The notes below the pieces were generated by a model. That model did not search any database. It was not told where the DNA came from and worked only from the letters and a program-made list of their open reading frames with translations. Of a stretch of DNA of 64,000 nucleotides, positions 24,650 to 37,474 are shown one piece after another (within the stretch, counting starts at the first letter, position 1; the number at the start of each line of letters is the position of its first letter). Origin of the DNA: Hypholoma sublateritium FD-334 SS-4 (lineage: Eukaryota > Basidiomycota > Agaricomycetes > Agaricales > Strophariaceae); NCBI GenBank assembly GCA_000827495.1, contig KN817521.1, positions 806,001 through 870,000 on the forward strand. The letters are read 5' to 3'. Made by a program: the position numbers and the translations under genes.

Positions 24650-25012
24650 GTTACCTCGCTGCATAATGACACTAAAGCGCTGTATTTTCGCGCGTATACA
24701 CGAAGTAGTCGGCAGTACACTTTTCATTGCTACACCCGCCGCATATAGTCCCCGTAGATGCGGCATTTCGAATAAATGTGCTTTACTACTATCAGTCTAT
24801 CACCAGTGCGGAGGATATCAAAGCCATGGTTGATGATAATGATTGACGCCCATGATACTCAGCGGTCTGGCATAATTGCAGACTATTTATTGGAGATCAT
24901 TTCCCTCTCACTATCACTGACTGCTCAATGCATTCATCTGATTCACATCATGTTTTTTTTACCTCGCTGCATAATGTCATTAGGAGTGCTGTATTTTTGC
25001 GGATATACATGG
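24650..25012 (+). repeat. pair of imperfect direct repeats, about 55 bp each
   Basis: TTACCTCGCTGCATAATG begins both copies (24650 and 24958); similarity continues through CTGTATTTT..GCG and a TATACA block to about 24703 and 25012. They lie roughly 308 bp apart in the ING-FIP1 convergent 3' region, which otherwise holds no gene. Confidence 0.65.
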
Positions 25013-25061
25013 AGCAAGGCGGGTAGGTAGGTAGGTACAGCACGCGCATAAGGCAAGAATA

Positions 25062-27433
25062 TCATCGTCGCTTCGAGCTACGGATGTCGTCCATCCCCGG
25101 CGAACTCCGCCGCTTCCTGCGAGTCCCATGAGCGTCGCGCGCCACAATCTAATCGAAGAAACATTTGCACTCACCGACTCGACATGCGCTCCTCGGGCTC
25201 GCCGCTCGGCGTCCGCCGCGCCATGCCCTCCTTCCCGCCGCCGTAGTCTAGGCCGTCCACCGCCGGCGCGTTCCCGTCGCGGTCCTTGTACTTGTTCTGG
25301 TTCCGCGGGCCCGTCGGCACGCCAGGCGGCAGGGGCGACGCTGGGCGCACGGGCGCAGGCGGCGGTGCTGAGAGCGGATGGAGAGTCAGTAGGATGTGGA
25401 ACGTGTTGATGAGCGAGACTTACCGTCGCCGCCGTACATGCCGGCCCGTCCACGTCCTCTGCCACCGAATCCACGCCCTCGGGGCGCTACACCGCGTCCG
25501 CGGAAGGGCACTGGTGTGCCCCCGCGTCCGACAGGCGCAGTAGGCACATTTTGCTGTTGCTGTTGCTGCTGCACTTGTTGCTGCTGTTGTTGCTGCTGCT
25601 GCTGTTGTTGTTGTTGCTGCTGCTGCTGCTGATCCATGACCGGATAAATCTGCTGCACCATCGGATTTTGCTCCTGCTATCCACCATATCAACACCAGCG
25701 CATGACGTAGCCAAGATACCCAGAAAATACATACCTGCATGACATACTCATTCGGCATGCCCATGCCCATTATGCCGCCGCCAACTGCGCCGCCAAACCC
25801 GTCCTGCATCATCCCGACGCCGCCACCCTGCTCCGGGGCGCCTGCACTCGGCACGCCGCCCTGCCCGCCGTCCGTCATCATACCCTGCATCATCGGGTTC
25901 ATGCCCATCTCGTTGCCCATGCCCATGCCCATGGGGCCCATCATCCCCATGTCCATCATCACGCCAGGGCCCATCATGCCCCCAGTCGCGCCCGCGTTGT
26001 TCATCATCGCGTTCGCGCCCGTCATCACCATCGTCCGCACCTCCGGCGGCAGCGCAATGAGCTGGTCCTCGGGCATAGCCGCGAAGTTCTACGTAGGGTC
26101 ATAACACAGTCAGCAAGCGCCCGACAAGCACCACACTGGAAGAGACGCACAATGACGTTGGTCTTCAGCACGTTCGCCATCTCGCCGAGGTCGCGGCGGC
26201 GGTAGCAGTACGCCTCCCACGAGAGCTCGTCGAAGCCGTAGTTGAACCAGTCGCTGATGTCCGCGCCCGGCCGCCGCCACGGCTTGTCCGCCATCGCGTT
26301 CAGGTCGAGCTCGAGGATCGAGCGCCCGTCGAACACGCCCGTCGCGGACGGGTCGATGTCCGGGTGCGACGGCGGCGCGTGCACAGGCGGCAGCGCGGAC
26401 GCGTCGATGCCGTCGTCGGGGACGCCGTTCGTCTGCTGCTGCTGCTGGCCCTGTGGCGCTGAAGTCGCCGGCGCCTGTGCCGAGGGCTGGGCCTGCGCAG
26501 CCGAGGCGCCTGGCGCGGATGTGGGGGGCTCGCTGCCACCATATCCAGGTTGTGTGGGCGTCGCTGTGGCCTGCGGCGGGCCTCCTCGTTGTATTGGCGT
26601 GTATTCGGTCGTTAATGAGGGTTGGGGAGCTGCACAATGCTGTTAGCAGATATTACAATGGAACCCGGTGGATGTACCTCTGGGAGCTTGAGGCGTTGAA
26701 GGGGTTGGATTTGCTGCTCGAGGCTGCGTCGCCTTGGTTTGGCTCCTGTGAGAGCTGTGTCAATGCAGGGCTTCGACCGCCCCAAGTAAAGCGCACCGAA
26801 AATCCAGCGACCGTGCCACGGGTTCCATTATGATTTCGATATCCTATAGACGATTTCATTTGCGTTGAGGGGTCTAAGATCACCGAATATGGTGGCACTC
26901 ACACTATCCTCTGTCTCTTCCTCAGCGTCGCCGTCATCCTCGTCTTCTTCCTCCTCTTCCTCCTGGCCATTGGATGCCGGTTCGTTCGAGGCGGTCTTCG
27001 AGCTTGTCGATGCTGCGGCCTCCTTTTCCAGGTGTGCAACGACACCGTTCGCATTCTGGACGGCCTCCGCGGAGACTCTGAAAACCTCACAGTGTTAAAG
27101 GTGCACCGAGCGACGAAATAGCGGCGCAGACTCACGGCTTAGGCTCTAAAATAGTTCACGCGTTTCGGAAAGTAATTGGTTAAATCATGGTATTCCAGGT
27201 GACTTGAAAACATGACAGGCAAGACAAAAGACGAACGACAAGCGCGCAGATAGCACGCAAGCGCGGCGAAGTTGAAATAGTAAGTCCCTAGTTAAAGCGC
27301 CTCACCAGATGTTGCTGCCGGTCGCACCACGGTGTGTGACGACTCGCCGTACAGGAAATCGTCGTCGTCGTCCCTGAATTATGGGAAAATTGTCAGCGTA
27401 TGCTAATTTGCGAAGAAATGACTCCGCGCACAT
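25062..27433 (-). CDS. FIP1: FIP1, pre-mRNA polyadenylation factor
   Basis: Fip1 links poly(A) polymerase to the cleavage and polyadenylation complex in the nucleus. The N-terminus is acidic (MDDDDDFLYGES), followed by an EEEEEEDEDD stretch and the short motif DIEIIMEPVARSLDFR. The diagnostic Fip1 motif is intact: ELDLNAMADKPWRRPGAD followed by ISDWFNYGFDELSWEAYC. C-terminal to it are a Met/Gly-rich region, a polyglutamine run, an RGG-type segment (RGRGVAPRGRGFGGRGRGR) and a basic end RRSSPGMDD...SSKRR. The start codon appears to be divided: AT at 27433-27432, a 58-bp intron with a CTGAC branch-like site, then G at 27373. No other ATG feeds the right frame. About seven exons. It converges on the ING gene and runs the same way as uL10m. 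Confidence 0.92.
25552..25632 (-). repeat. CAA/CAG microsatellite encoding polyglutamine in FIP1
   Basis: Nineteen Gln codons, one Val codon and seven more Gln codons in the coding sense. CAA and CAG are mixed, which favours selection for glutamine over recent slippage of one codon. Confidence 0.9.
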
Positions 27434-27795
27434 CTTCAGCGTTTGTGATGTATTGGAGGCGGAGAAGGAGAAAGCAGTGTGACATGTGACGGGTATGGCA
27501 CATGTTACTTATTACCTCTTTTAGACTCCCGTCCTCCCTCGGGCCTCGGGAGTCTGAAGCTCATGAATTACGGGCTGCTTATAGGCTACTACATATCGAT
27601 TACATGGCTGCTGAACATGTCTTTGGCATATCATTTTTATACCCATGATTGTATAATTTTCAGCATTTTAGTTACCCTTCACAAATGGCATGCACAACCT
27701 GTCATGAGCGACTGAAGCAAATCGAGCACACGAGAATCCATGTCGACGCGTCGGAGAAAGTAAAAAGCTGTCTATTAGGTATTTCTGTTAGTATT
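27434..27795. other. intergenic, FIP1 upstream region
   Basis: 362 bp holding the FIP1 promoter side and the 3' flank of uL10m. An open frame on the plus strand (from about 27479) starts and ends without motifs. Nothing else recognised. Confidence 0.5.
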
Positions 27796-28674
27796 TTATG
27801 CAGGGGGTGTATCGGCGTCCGATGGTGGTGAGTCCTCTGCCTCCAGTCCCTTCTTGAGCCCTTCCAGCGTCCGCGCGAGTCTTCCTCCACTTGCTGCTCC
27901 CAAGACGGCCGCGAGCTCCGCGGAAGGCCCACTGAGAAGCCCCACAATTTGCGCGCGCAGGGTATCGAGCGTCGGGAGCTTGGAAACCTCTTGCAGATTG
28001 GGCGGAAGGAACACGCGGTTCTCGATAATGGCGCCCATCAGCTTGAGCTCCGGTATCCGCACCTGGCGCACGCGTTTTATCCGCTTTCCAGGCTGAGCTG
28101 GGTCACCGCTCTTCTCTGCAAGTTCCTGTTTTATCTCCTCTTCTGTTTTGGGCTTCTTGACCGGCACGCTGCGGTCCATGGCGCGGAGGATGGCGTTCAG
28201 TAGCGGAGGGTGTAGAGAAGGGAGGGTGAGGACGGCGAATCTGCCCTTTTGGTTGTTAATCATAGTTTCGACTTCCGCGAGGTTAATTCCCTCAAGTCCG
28301 CGCAGCGCAGCCCCGAAGATACTCGTGCGGACAACAGTGAGAGTGGGTAACGAAGGACGGGTGACCGGCAGTGGAGAGGGACCCAGTGACGCGAGAGATG
28401 GTTGCACCTTGAGTGCAGCGTCTGCGATATCTGAGCGTAGCTTGAGAAGCCTCCGAGCAGTGAAGTCGTCGTGATGAAGAATAAGAATGGGTGAAGTGGC
28501 ATTGGCGTTCAGGATGCGGGAGTACCAGTTGTATTGGAAGGCCTTCTTGTCCTTGAATACACGAGGCATTTTCTTATTTGGCAGGGGCTTGGGTTCCTTG
28601 ACGGAGATGGCATAGCTGCGCGTCGAGGAGGGTATCCGGGGCAGCCTCCGGGTCGTCTGGCAGATGCTTTGCAT
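27796..28674 (-). CDS. mitochondrial large-subunit ribosomal protein uL10m (bacterial L10 family)
   Basis: Component of the mitoribosomal stalk base that anchors the L7/L12 proteins. A single exon of 293 codons, unusual in this intron-dense window. The first 25 residues (MQSICQTTRRLPRIPSSTR) are a basic, acid-free presequence. The body has the L10 layout: KDKKAFQYNWYSRILN near residue 40-58, the hydrophobic strand SPILILHHDDFTARRLLKLR, a RTSIFGAALRG segment, ILRAMDRSVPV, and a C-terminal helical part ending SGPSAELAAVLGAASGGRLA, typical of the L12-binding region. The yeast counterpart is named MRPL11. ATG at 28674 confirmed. Confidence 0.85.
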   Translation of the reverse strand: MQSICQTTRRLPRIPSSTRSYAISVKEPKPLPNKKMPRVFKDKKAFQYNWYSRILNANATSPILILHHDDFTARRLLKLRSDIADAALKVQPSLASLGPSPLPVTRPSLPTLTVVRTSIFGAALRGLEGINLAEVETMINNQKGRFAVLTLPSLHPPLLNAILRAMDRSVPVKKPKTEEEIKQELAEKSGDPAQPGKRIKRVRQVRIPELKLMGAIIENRVFLPPNLQEVSKLPTLDTLRAQIVGLLSGPSAELAAVLGAASGGRLARTLEGLKKGLEAEDSPPSDADTPPA

Positions 28675-28808
28675 TTTGGACGCTGGAAGAAAAGTCGCGT
28701 CACATGCCGGGACACTACCACCGTTCCGGAATCTCTCGCCAAATACACATCAATGCAATGGCACAGCCTCTACTACTTATCTTACATGCCTGTGCTAACA
28801 AATTGACC

Positions 28809-29931
28809 CTAACTCTCCTCTGACTCTTTATCTTTCAGATAAAACTCCCATGTCCGGTCTTCTCCACCCTCTCCCGTTGTTCCCTTACCGTGGGCCCGCT
28901 CACCTTTTGTCATGCGGTGTTCGTAGCCTTTCCAGATGTCGCGGTGGAATTTGAAGGATCGCTGCAGAACATACTGAGGATTTGGTAGTGCTTTCCTTCC
29001 GCCAGAAGTGGGAGGTGGCGGATTTTTTGCTAGGCGCGGGACGTCCCATTGCGTGTAGGGGACCACATTGCGTAACGTTATAAGCAAAGTCCCTCGCGTT
29101 CGGATGTCATTGGGTTGAGACAAGAATTGTAGCTCTTCTTCAGTATCATTCAAATCTGTCGCCGCAGGGAACCCATCATGGAGAATGATGCCTGCATCGT
29201 CATCATCATCATCATCATCCATTTTTGCCTTCAATTTCTTCTTTGATACCGGCGTTATTGGTGCAGGTCCGAGCTGAAGCATATTAGCAGCAGATTTCAG
29301 GAATCCAAGAATCATTAGCTGGTTCGCGAGGATATTCCTGTCCTGGTCCGCAATTCCCTTTCCTATAAAATATACATCATCAAAACAACAGCGTCTCTGA
29401 AAATTGCGACTCACCAGCATGAGGGAAGTTCCAGACAATGCGGTCCCATTTTCGACCTTTTAGCGCAGGGTGCTTTTCCAGATGCGTGCCGTCCACGGAA
29501 AAGATAACCGTCACTGCTTTAGACCTCAAGAAGGCCACAATCTCTTCCGATTCAGGGTACTTCTCGTAGCACTCTTTCTCAGAGTCATACGCGGTCGCAG
29601 TGATGCTGCTGGGAGGCAAAGCACGTAGTTCACTCGGAGCATTTTCAATAAGCGCGCGTGCAAAGGAAAAGTTTCCTTCGCCAATAAGCAGTATTTTGTC
29701 CGAGAGCTTGAACGGGATGACAGGAGGCCTGGTAAGTCCCAGATTGTCTTTTTTCTTGCCCTTTACGTCGCCCATTGGCCGCCCGTTTTTGACGCCGGGA
29801 GGTTGGCCGCCTTTTTGGCGCGACCTTAATTCAGCGACTTGCGCAGCCTGCGCGACCTTTTCTTTGGCTTTCAGCCGCGACTGTTGGGATTGAAGCGCGG
29901 CTTTCAGGGTACCCTTTCCTGTTTTTCCCAT
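28809..29931 (-). CDS. BMT5: 25S rRNA (uridine-N3)-methyltransferase, DUF2431 family
   Basis: Nucleolar enzyme; the yeast protein methylates N3 of a uridine in 25S rRNA. Two exons (29415-29931 and 28809-29362, 52-bp intron) give 356 residues, close to the family length. A Lys/Gln-rich N-terminus is followed by the SAM-binding signature ILLIGEGNFSFARAL near residue 80-95, then TATAYDSEKECYEKYPE, VIFSVDGTHLE, and [20 protein letters not shown], where the intron falls between HAG and KGI. A run of eight Asp near residue 240 is a low-complexity insert. The C-terminal WDVPRLAKNPPPP and LQRSFKFHRDIWKGYEHRMT match the rest of the fold. ATG at 29931 confirmed. Confidence 0.9.
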
Positions 29932-30683
29932 AATGGAAGCGAGTATGCAGAGGAGTTAAGTAGAGGTGCGCTGGATTTGGAAAACCAAGAGCGATCCGAG
30001 TCGGCCACTGCTGTTTGGCACAAACTCCCGAAGCAAATACAAGTCGTTGGGTCCGCTGTGCCTCGCAGAACGGAGGACGCAACTTGCAAGGTTTTGCGCA
30101 TCGTAAGCCGCACTTATACGGTACCTATGTAACATATATTGTCTCAATTTATTCACTGTGATATTCCCATTCCCCAAAACTCGCAAAGCAGCATAATGGC
30201 AACAGTACGGTAATATATTTGTAGAGTGTATGGAATTAGCTTGGGAGGCAAGTACACATGCCTTGTAGATGAGAGGTGCATGGATGACTCGATGAGTGGA
30301 GAAAAATCATCGAAATGTGGGCGGGAAGAAGTGGAAAGGGTGACACACCGTGGTCCGCCGGACGCAGCACAAGACAGGCAATACAATAATTAGAGGTAGA
30401 TATCCAACACACTGAGCAGAAGTACGACACACTGCGGACCTCTACTGTGCCGCGCTTCTTACCAATGTGTCGGACTTCGTGCTATCCTAATCCAGTGTGT
30501 GTGTCGCTTTTGTTTGCTCCCGAGGGAGGAGTGAGTTCATGGAAGGTGAGACGTGGCAGAAAAAGGACGATGTGGAACGGCGCGGCAATGCACAGGCTTC
30601 GACGTCCTCAGCTATGTGTACGAAAAGGAGGCGTAAGAAAAAAGCTCACCAATGCAGAGTCGAGCGTCGAGAAACCCCATGAT
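29932..30683. other. intergenic, BMT5 upstream region
   Basis: 752 bp between BMT5 and the end of the protease-like pseudogene. Short open frames on both strands lack motifs. No RNA gene, repeat array or TATA box recognised. Confidence 0.5.
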
Positions 30684-32470
30684 CTACCACCCAGTGCGAT
30701 AGAAGTCGGCGTAGGGATATTGCTCCTTGATCTTCTCGACAGCCCACCAGGCCGGCGTGGCGAACATGACGTGGTTGCTCGCGCCTTTGGGCATGCCGGA
30801 GTGGGGAATACCGACCATATTACCCAGGCCATCGACGATGAGTGCGCCCGAGTCGCCTTTGGCGGAGAAATCGCCAGACTGCTTGTCGTAGTTGTAAATG
30901 GCAAGCTCGATAGACTCTTGCCCAAGATCATCGGCGACGTAAGCCTCGAGGCCGGCATACTTGCCCACGGTGACATCGGTCTTGCCTCCATCTTTTAACA
31001 CGACGAGGCAGGGTTCACCGTTGCTATCGACGCCGTCAGGATTGGCCAGGAGCTGGGGCGCGACGATACCCTTGATCCTGAGCTGGCGATTGGGGGGGGT
31101 ACTGGAACAACATCCTAGTGCTGGTGTTGTGGAGAGGGTAGAACTTGTCGGTGAATTCCTGGCGACTGTACTTGGCCCCTAAGAGTATCTTTTATCAGAC
31201 GAGGTAATTATGTGAAAGATGAAGCAAAACGCACCAAGGTCGATAACGTTTCCCTTGAAGTTGTCCTTGAACTTCGCCTCGTCAAGCTCGAACGTACCCA
31301 AATCCAAGGTGTAACGTTTACCCTCAACGTCGACGGAGATCATGGGGGCCCAATCAACGTGGCCGAGGTTTCGGCGCTCGATGTCGCTCCATTGAGCGTT
31401 GACGTCATTGTAAAAATCCTCGAGTACGCCGATATTCTGCTTGATTTCAGCCAACTTAGCCTGCTTGGCCGGCACGCCCGCCTCGGCCTCCTCCACCTCG
31501 TCCGGATCGTTGCTCTCCAAATGCTGCTCCAACGCCGCAATCTCGGTCGCCAAGTGCTCAGCGTCAGATCCGTAGACACCGATGAGGGCCTTGATCTCGT
31601 TGACACCGCGCTGGAAACGGCGGCTTCCGTTGGCATGAACGAGCTGAGGATGTGCGCCAGCGCCCTTGAACAGGTAGTCGGCGGTGTTCGTCTTGCGCAG
31701 CACATGTCAGTTGCTCACGCCCAAAACACGAGCGCTAGGCTGGCTGTGCTCGGTCTTATTCTCGTGAAAGAAGAGCGCGACGCTCCCCTGAGCATCATCA
31801 TCCTCCCTCTCCGTGGTGGCGATGGGCATGCCGAGCGCAGCAGTGACGAAACGTCGAACGTAATAGGTGGGTCGGTGCCGAGGATGACACGCAGAAGGGG
31901 GGGACCGGCGAGCGTCTCCACCGAGCCCTCGTACCACTCGACCACGGCTCCCTTGACTCCAGCCTCCTCGAGAAGACTGATGATATCGGGGGAGGCGTCG
32001 TGCGCATTCTCGGCGGTGGTGGTGCCGGGATGGGTCGAGATCCAGATGACGATGGGTCCAAGACTACCCTCCCCATCCTCGCCGTGAGTGAAGAATCGAG
32101 CCGCCATAACGGCTGAGTAGCGAATACGGCGACCCTTTAAGAGGCTGCAGATCTGGGGAGCGACTTCGTGCCAGACGTTATTGAGTTGCGTGTTGTAGAC
32201 GCCATGAACGGTCTTGGTCGGGTGGGAGTGTGTCTACCCTTGGGGAGTGGGAAAGGGTTATGAAGGAGGTCGGAGCGATAGAGGAGCTCAGGGGGGTCGA
32301 GGGAGATTCCGTGGTAATAAGTGATACGCTCGTACTCCGAGACAAGGTACGGAGTGACAGCGGTGGCAGTCGGGTCCATGCTGAGCGCAGAGAATGCGGT
32401 AGACGCCTCGCTGATGGTTGGCGAGGCAGGTGAGGCAGAGGGCTGGACTTGGCCGGGGTACTTGAGACAT
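30684..32470 (-). pseudogene. decayed PA-clan (trypsin-like) serine-protease-family gene
   Basis: The remains cover a full protein of a family that I know only from mushroom-forming fungi: an N-terminal ITYYHGISLDPPELLYRSD block, GPIVIWISTHPGTTTAE, VVEWYEGSVETLAGPP, YYVRRFVTAALGMPIA, a histidine block HVLRKTNTADY, VDWAPMISVDVEG, and the serine block SAKGDSGALIVDGLGNMVG ending in PYADFYRTGW. The frame is broken at least five times: near 32462-32466, near 32226-32240, near 31863-31873, an in-frame TGA at 31707-31709 where relatives have Cys directly before the putative catalytic His, and a run of eight G (31092-31099) that shifts the frame. One intron (about 31195-31255) still has good splice sites. 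The lesions are spread out, while neighbouring genes read cleanly, so decay is more likely than sequencing error. Confidence 0.8.
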
Positions 32471-32711
32471 TCCTATGCAAACTTCAAAGCAAGAGTGATC
32501 TGTCCTGCCTTGCTTTCCATACACCAGACTCATCCGGATCATCCGGTAAGCAGTGCCGGCGGTAAGCTCGTCATTACTGATCAGGCTCATGTGGCAATAT
32601 CCAAAGCTGCCACGTTCACATTTTTGTATCATACTACCACAACCAACTTCAGTTCTCGCCAGTCGAAACTCTTCCAATTCTCTCTTAACAATCTTTTGAG
32701 GAATCTTGAAA

Positions 32712-33020
32712 ATGGTGCGTAACCACACTTCGGAAATGAAGAACAAAACGCTTACTGCTTTCCCTTCTAGCCTACCGAATTCGAATTGAGGCAACGAAAC
32801 AACAAGTTCGCGAATGATGTTCGCAGCGGCAAGAAGGCCGTCCGCTCGTCGCGCCAGGATAAGCTCGCTCACAGAAGCCCGCTGAGCTTGTGGGCTCTCG
32901 GCATCATTGTATTTGTAGTATTTGGAGGACGTGCGTATCAGGTTTCCTTGAGCACATCTTGAAACTCATCTTGGTATTGTTCTAGTGTTATTTGAACTCG
33001 CTCGAATCATATTCCTATGA
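32712..33020 (+). CDS. YSY6: RAMP4/SERP1-type stress-associated ER membrane protein
   Basis: Small tail-anchored protein associated with the translocon in ER stress. Exon 1 is just the ATG (32712-32714); a 56-bp intron follows, and exon 2 starts PTEFELRQRNNKFANDVRSG, matching the family opening (QRRRNEKFAKNV in relatives). A basic, Ser-rich linker leads to the anchor SLWALGIIVFVVFGG, continued after a second intron by LLFELARIIFL and TGA. Total about 62-65 residues, the family norm. The C-terminal hydrophobic helix with only a few residues after it fits a tail anchor. The protein is too short and too spliced for simple ORF finding. It is divergent from the pseudogene, with about 240 bp between. 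Confidence 0.85.
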
Positions 33021-33211
33021 TTCAATACTATACCCGGGAGAATAACACTGTCCATGTATGATGGTCGTGTATCTCATTGAAGCGACAAAAGACATATTGT
33101 ATAACGTGACTATTATATTATTCAGTCTTCATGAAGAATGGCGAAGAGAGATTGTTATTCGGCCGAGCAACACTAACACCGCATATATATGAAGGCCAAA
33201 AATGACAACAC

Positions 33212-35130
<1,919 letters not shown>

Positions 35131-35546
35131 ATCAGTCTCCTGTGGTTATATGTGTTGTGTCACGAGTAGCAGGGATACCAGGAGTCGTAACGGGAGAATG
35201 AAGCCACTTGAACGTAACGAGATTGATGTTCAAATGCAAGACCGACGGTAAATTGGCATTTGGCACGTAACAAGACGCGACGCGCTGTTCTCACGCTTCA
35301 CTCATATCCTGCTTATTATCTTATAGGCCAATTGCAGTGGTTTTTTGCGAAGTACATTGTGATTGCCTTAAGCTAATGTGTATAATAGGAACTTGAATAG
35401 AGCGTGCTATTCTTTCAACCAATATTTGAATTAATGGAGGGGCCGGCGCCAGTTGGTATGAAAAGTTCCGGGTATGCATGGCAAGTATAGTGGCGGTTCG
35501 ATGTATGTCGAAGAATCTATTGACAGACAACATTGCGTATTATAGC
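35131..35546. other. intergenic, upstream of the WD40 gene
   Basis: 416 bp between the WD40 protein start and the ATP synthase e stop. No motif-bearing frame, repeat or RNA gene seen. Confidence 0.5.
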
Positions 35547-35987
35547 TTATGAACTCTTTTCATATTTGGCTATCAGCTTTTCTAAGTCGAAATGCGGGTC
35601 CTCTGGGTCCGTAATCACTGCAGAAACAGTTAACAACCCGGTCTCGTGTACGAAAGGGAAGAGAAATAAATGGCCGGAAGATGCTGGGGTTTTGAGGATG
35701 AAGCAAGAAGAATATAAAGCTCACAAGTGGTATCATTAGCAGGATCCTGCTTCCTTTTCCAAGCCTCCTTTGCCTCTGCAATCAGCTTTTCTCGGCTATG
35801 CACCGCGTTGTCCAACTTGTGCTTGTCGTGTTCGCTTTGTAGTGAACGGCGATGATACCAGCCATATGCCACACCGGAGAAAAGAGCAGTGTATCGAAGC
35901 ACCTAAGAGTCGCGAGATGCGCTTCAATTAGCATGTAGCGCAAGATGGTCATGGAGAGCTGCACACGTTGACAGTTGACGAGACCAT
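35547..35987 (-). CDS. ATP21: mitochondrial ATP synthase subunit e
   Basis: Small inner-membrane subunit needed for dimerisation of the F1Fo ATP synthase. Three exons: MVSSTVN (35967-35987), then VLRYTALFSGVAYGWYHRRS with the membrane segment and its GxxxG-like GVAYG, HDKHKLDNAVHSREKLIAEA and EAWKRKQDPA, and a last exon ITDPEDPHFDLEKLIAKYEK ending SS-TAA. About 90-95 residues, normal for the family. The final intron begins GTGAGC after NDTT. It is divergently transcribed from uL1m, so two mitochondrial genes share 266 bp of upstream DNA. Confidence 0.9.
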
Positions 35988-36253
35988 GACGATGCCCTGT
36001 TGACTTGCAACCAATGACAGCAAGTTAGAAAGTAAATGTAGGCAACGGTCTACACCCTGAAGTCAGGCAGTCAAGTCAGGGACAATTAGCGCTTAAAGTT
36101 CGCCTTACTGACCTGATTTCGAACGAGCGGAAAGAGTTTTGAAAGTAGGCAAGACTGAACGCGGAGAATTTCGGCAGTTGATTACGTAATCGATCATGAG
36201 CGGTTAACTCAGCACTAAGGAGGAAGCGGTGACCTTAAGTCGCGTCCACCAAA
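35988..36253. promoter_or_regulatory. shared upstream region of ATP21 and MRPL1
   Basis: Only 266 bp separate the divergent start codons of two nuclear genes for mitochondrial proteins, so a bidirectional promoter is likely. No TATA box was found. The role is inferred from position. Confidence 0.5.
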
Positions 36254-37392
36254 ATGCTGCTCGTTGGACGGAGTAACCTGTCGCTGAGAGTAGGTTTTCC
36301 TTGTTTAAGCTAATATTTTTGTATCCTTACATTGTGTCTAGTGCCCTCTGTCGCAGGTGCGACTGTTCAGCAATAGCAGCATACTGCAAATCAGTCGCAA
36401 GAACGAGCCGCAAATCCGAACACCTTCGAAGAAAGCCCAAGCTGCCAAACTTCGTAGAAAGGAAGAAATAGCCAAAAAGCTCTATGACCGCCTTCCTAAG
36501 TTGTCTCTGGCAACAGCCATTTCTGTTCTCCGGGTAGGTACCACCACCAAGCCATGGATTGTAAACTGCTGATACTCGATGCTTGCAGGCTGTAGAGGTT
36601 GCCAATCCAGCAGCTACCTATGAGCTCTTTGTGAAGACAAAGATCGGAAGCGGCACTGCAGTCCCAAGAGGACGGGTTAACCTTCCACGCGAACCGAAGC
36701 CGAAGGCGGAAGACAAAATCCTCGTTTTCGCCGACGGGAGGCAGGCAGAAGAGGCGAAGAGGGCTGGCGCGCACATTGTGGGAGGCCCAGAGTTGATCGA
36801 GGGAGTGCGTGTAACTAACCCATGACCCGCACCCCAAGTTCTGACATACTTACAGGTTCTCAGTAACCGTCACCGAGCAACAACTATTCTCTGTACCCCT
36901 TCCCTCATTCGTGTCATTACCCCGAAGCTTGGCCGTTTCCTGGGTCCCTTGGGTCTGATGCCCTCTGTGCGTAGAGGAACGGTGACCGAAGATATCGTCG
37001 GCTATATTGAACGTCTTCGCGGCACCAGTGAATGGAGGGCCGATAGTAAAGGAAGCATTCGTGCGCCAATAGCCACGGTATATATCGAAACACTCATCAT
37101 CCGCTTCAAGGCATTGATTGAAATGAACTAGATGGTCTTTCCACCAAATGATGTCGTGACTAACTTCCGCCAGTTCATTCTATCTATAAAGCGCGCAACT
37201 GGCCATGTCAAAGACCCAGACGCTCCCGCCAGCGAGCGGAAACTGCAAAATGGCCGTCACAGTAAGTGTTTCTATGCATATTATCCAGCTGTATTCTCAT
37301 GTCTCTATCACACTCAAGCTACCCCCATAACCACTGTCATGCTGAGTTCTAGCAAAGGCCCGGGCATTCGTATAGCAGATTGGAAGGATTAA
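36254..37392 (+). CDS. MRPL1: mitochondrial large-subunit ribosomal protein uL1m
   Basis: L1-stalk protein of the mitoribosome. Spliced exons give MLLVGRSNLSLR-CPLSQVRLFSNSS, a basic presequence; then KKAQAAKLRRKEEIAKKLYD, AVEVANPAATYELFVKTKI, RGRVNLPREPK, KILVFADGRQAEEAKRAGA, VGGPELIEG, and the RNA-binding signature region LIRVITPKLGRFLGPLGLMPS, followed by PNDVVTNFRQFILSIKRATG and ITTVMLSSSKGPGIRI. Six or so exons with 50-70 bp introns. The stop is TAA at 37390-37392, 82 bp from the converging RSM22 stop. Confidence 0.92.
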
Positions 37393-37474
37393 TGATGGTG
37401 TATCAGCCTATATATTTACATCATTAAAAGTAGGACTCTAATAACTATCATTCTGTACCGATGCCGTTGCACTC

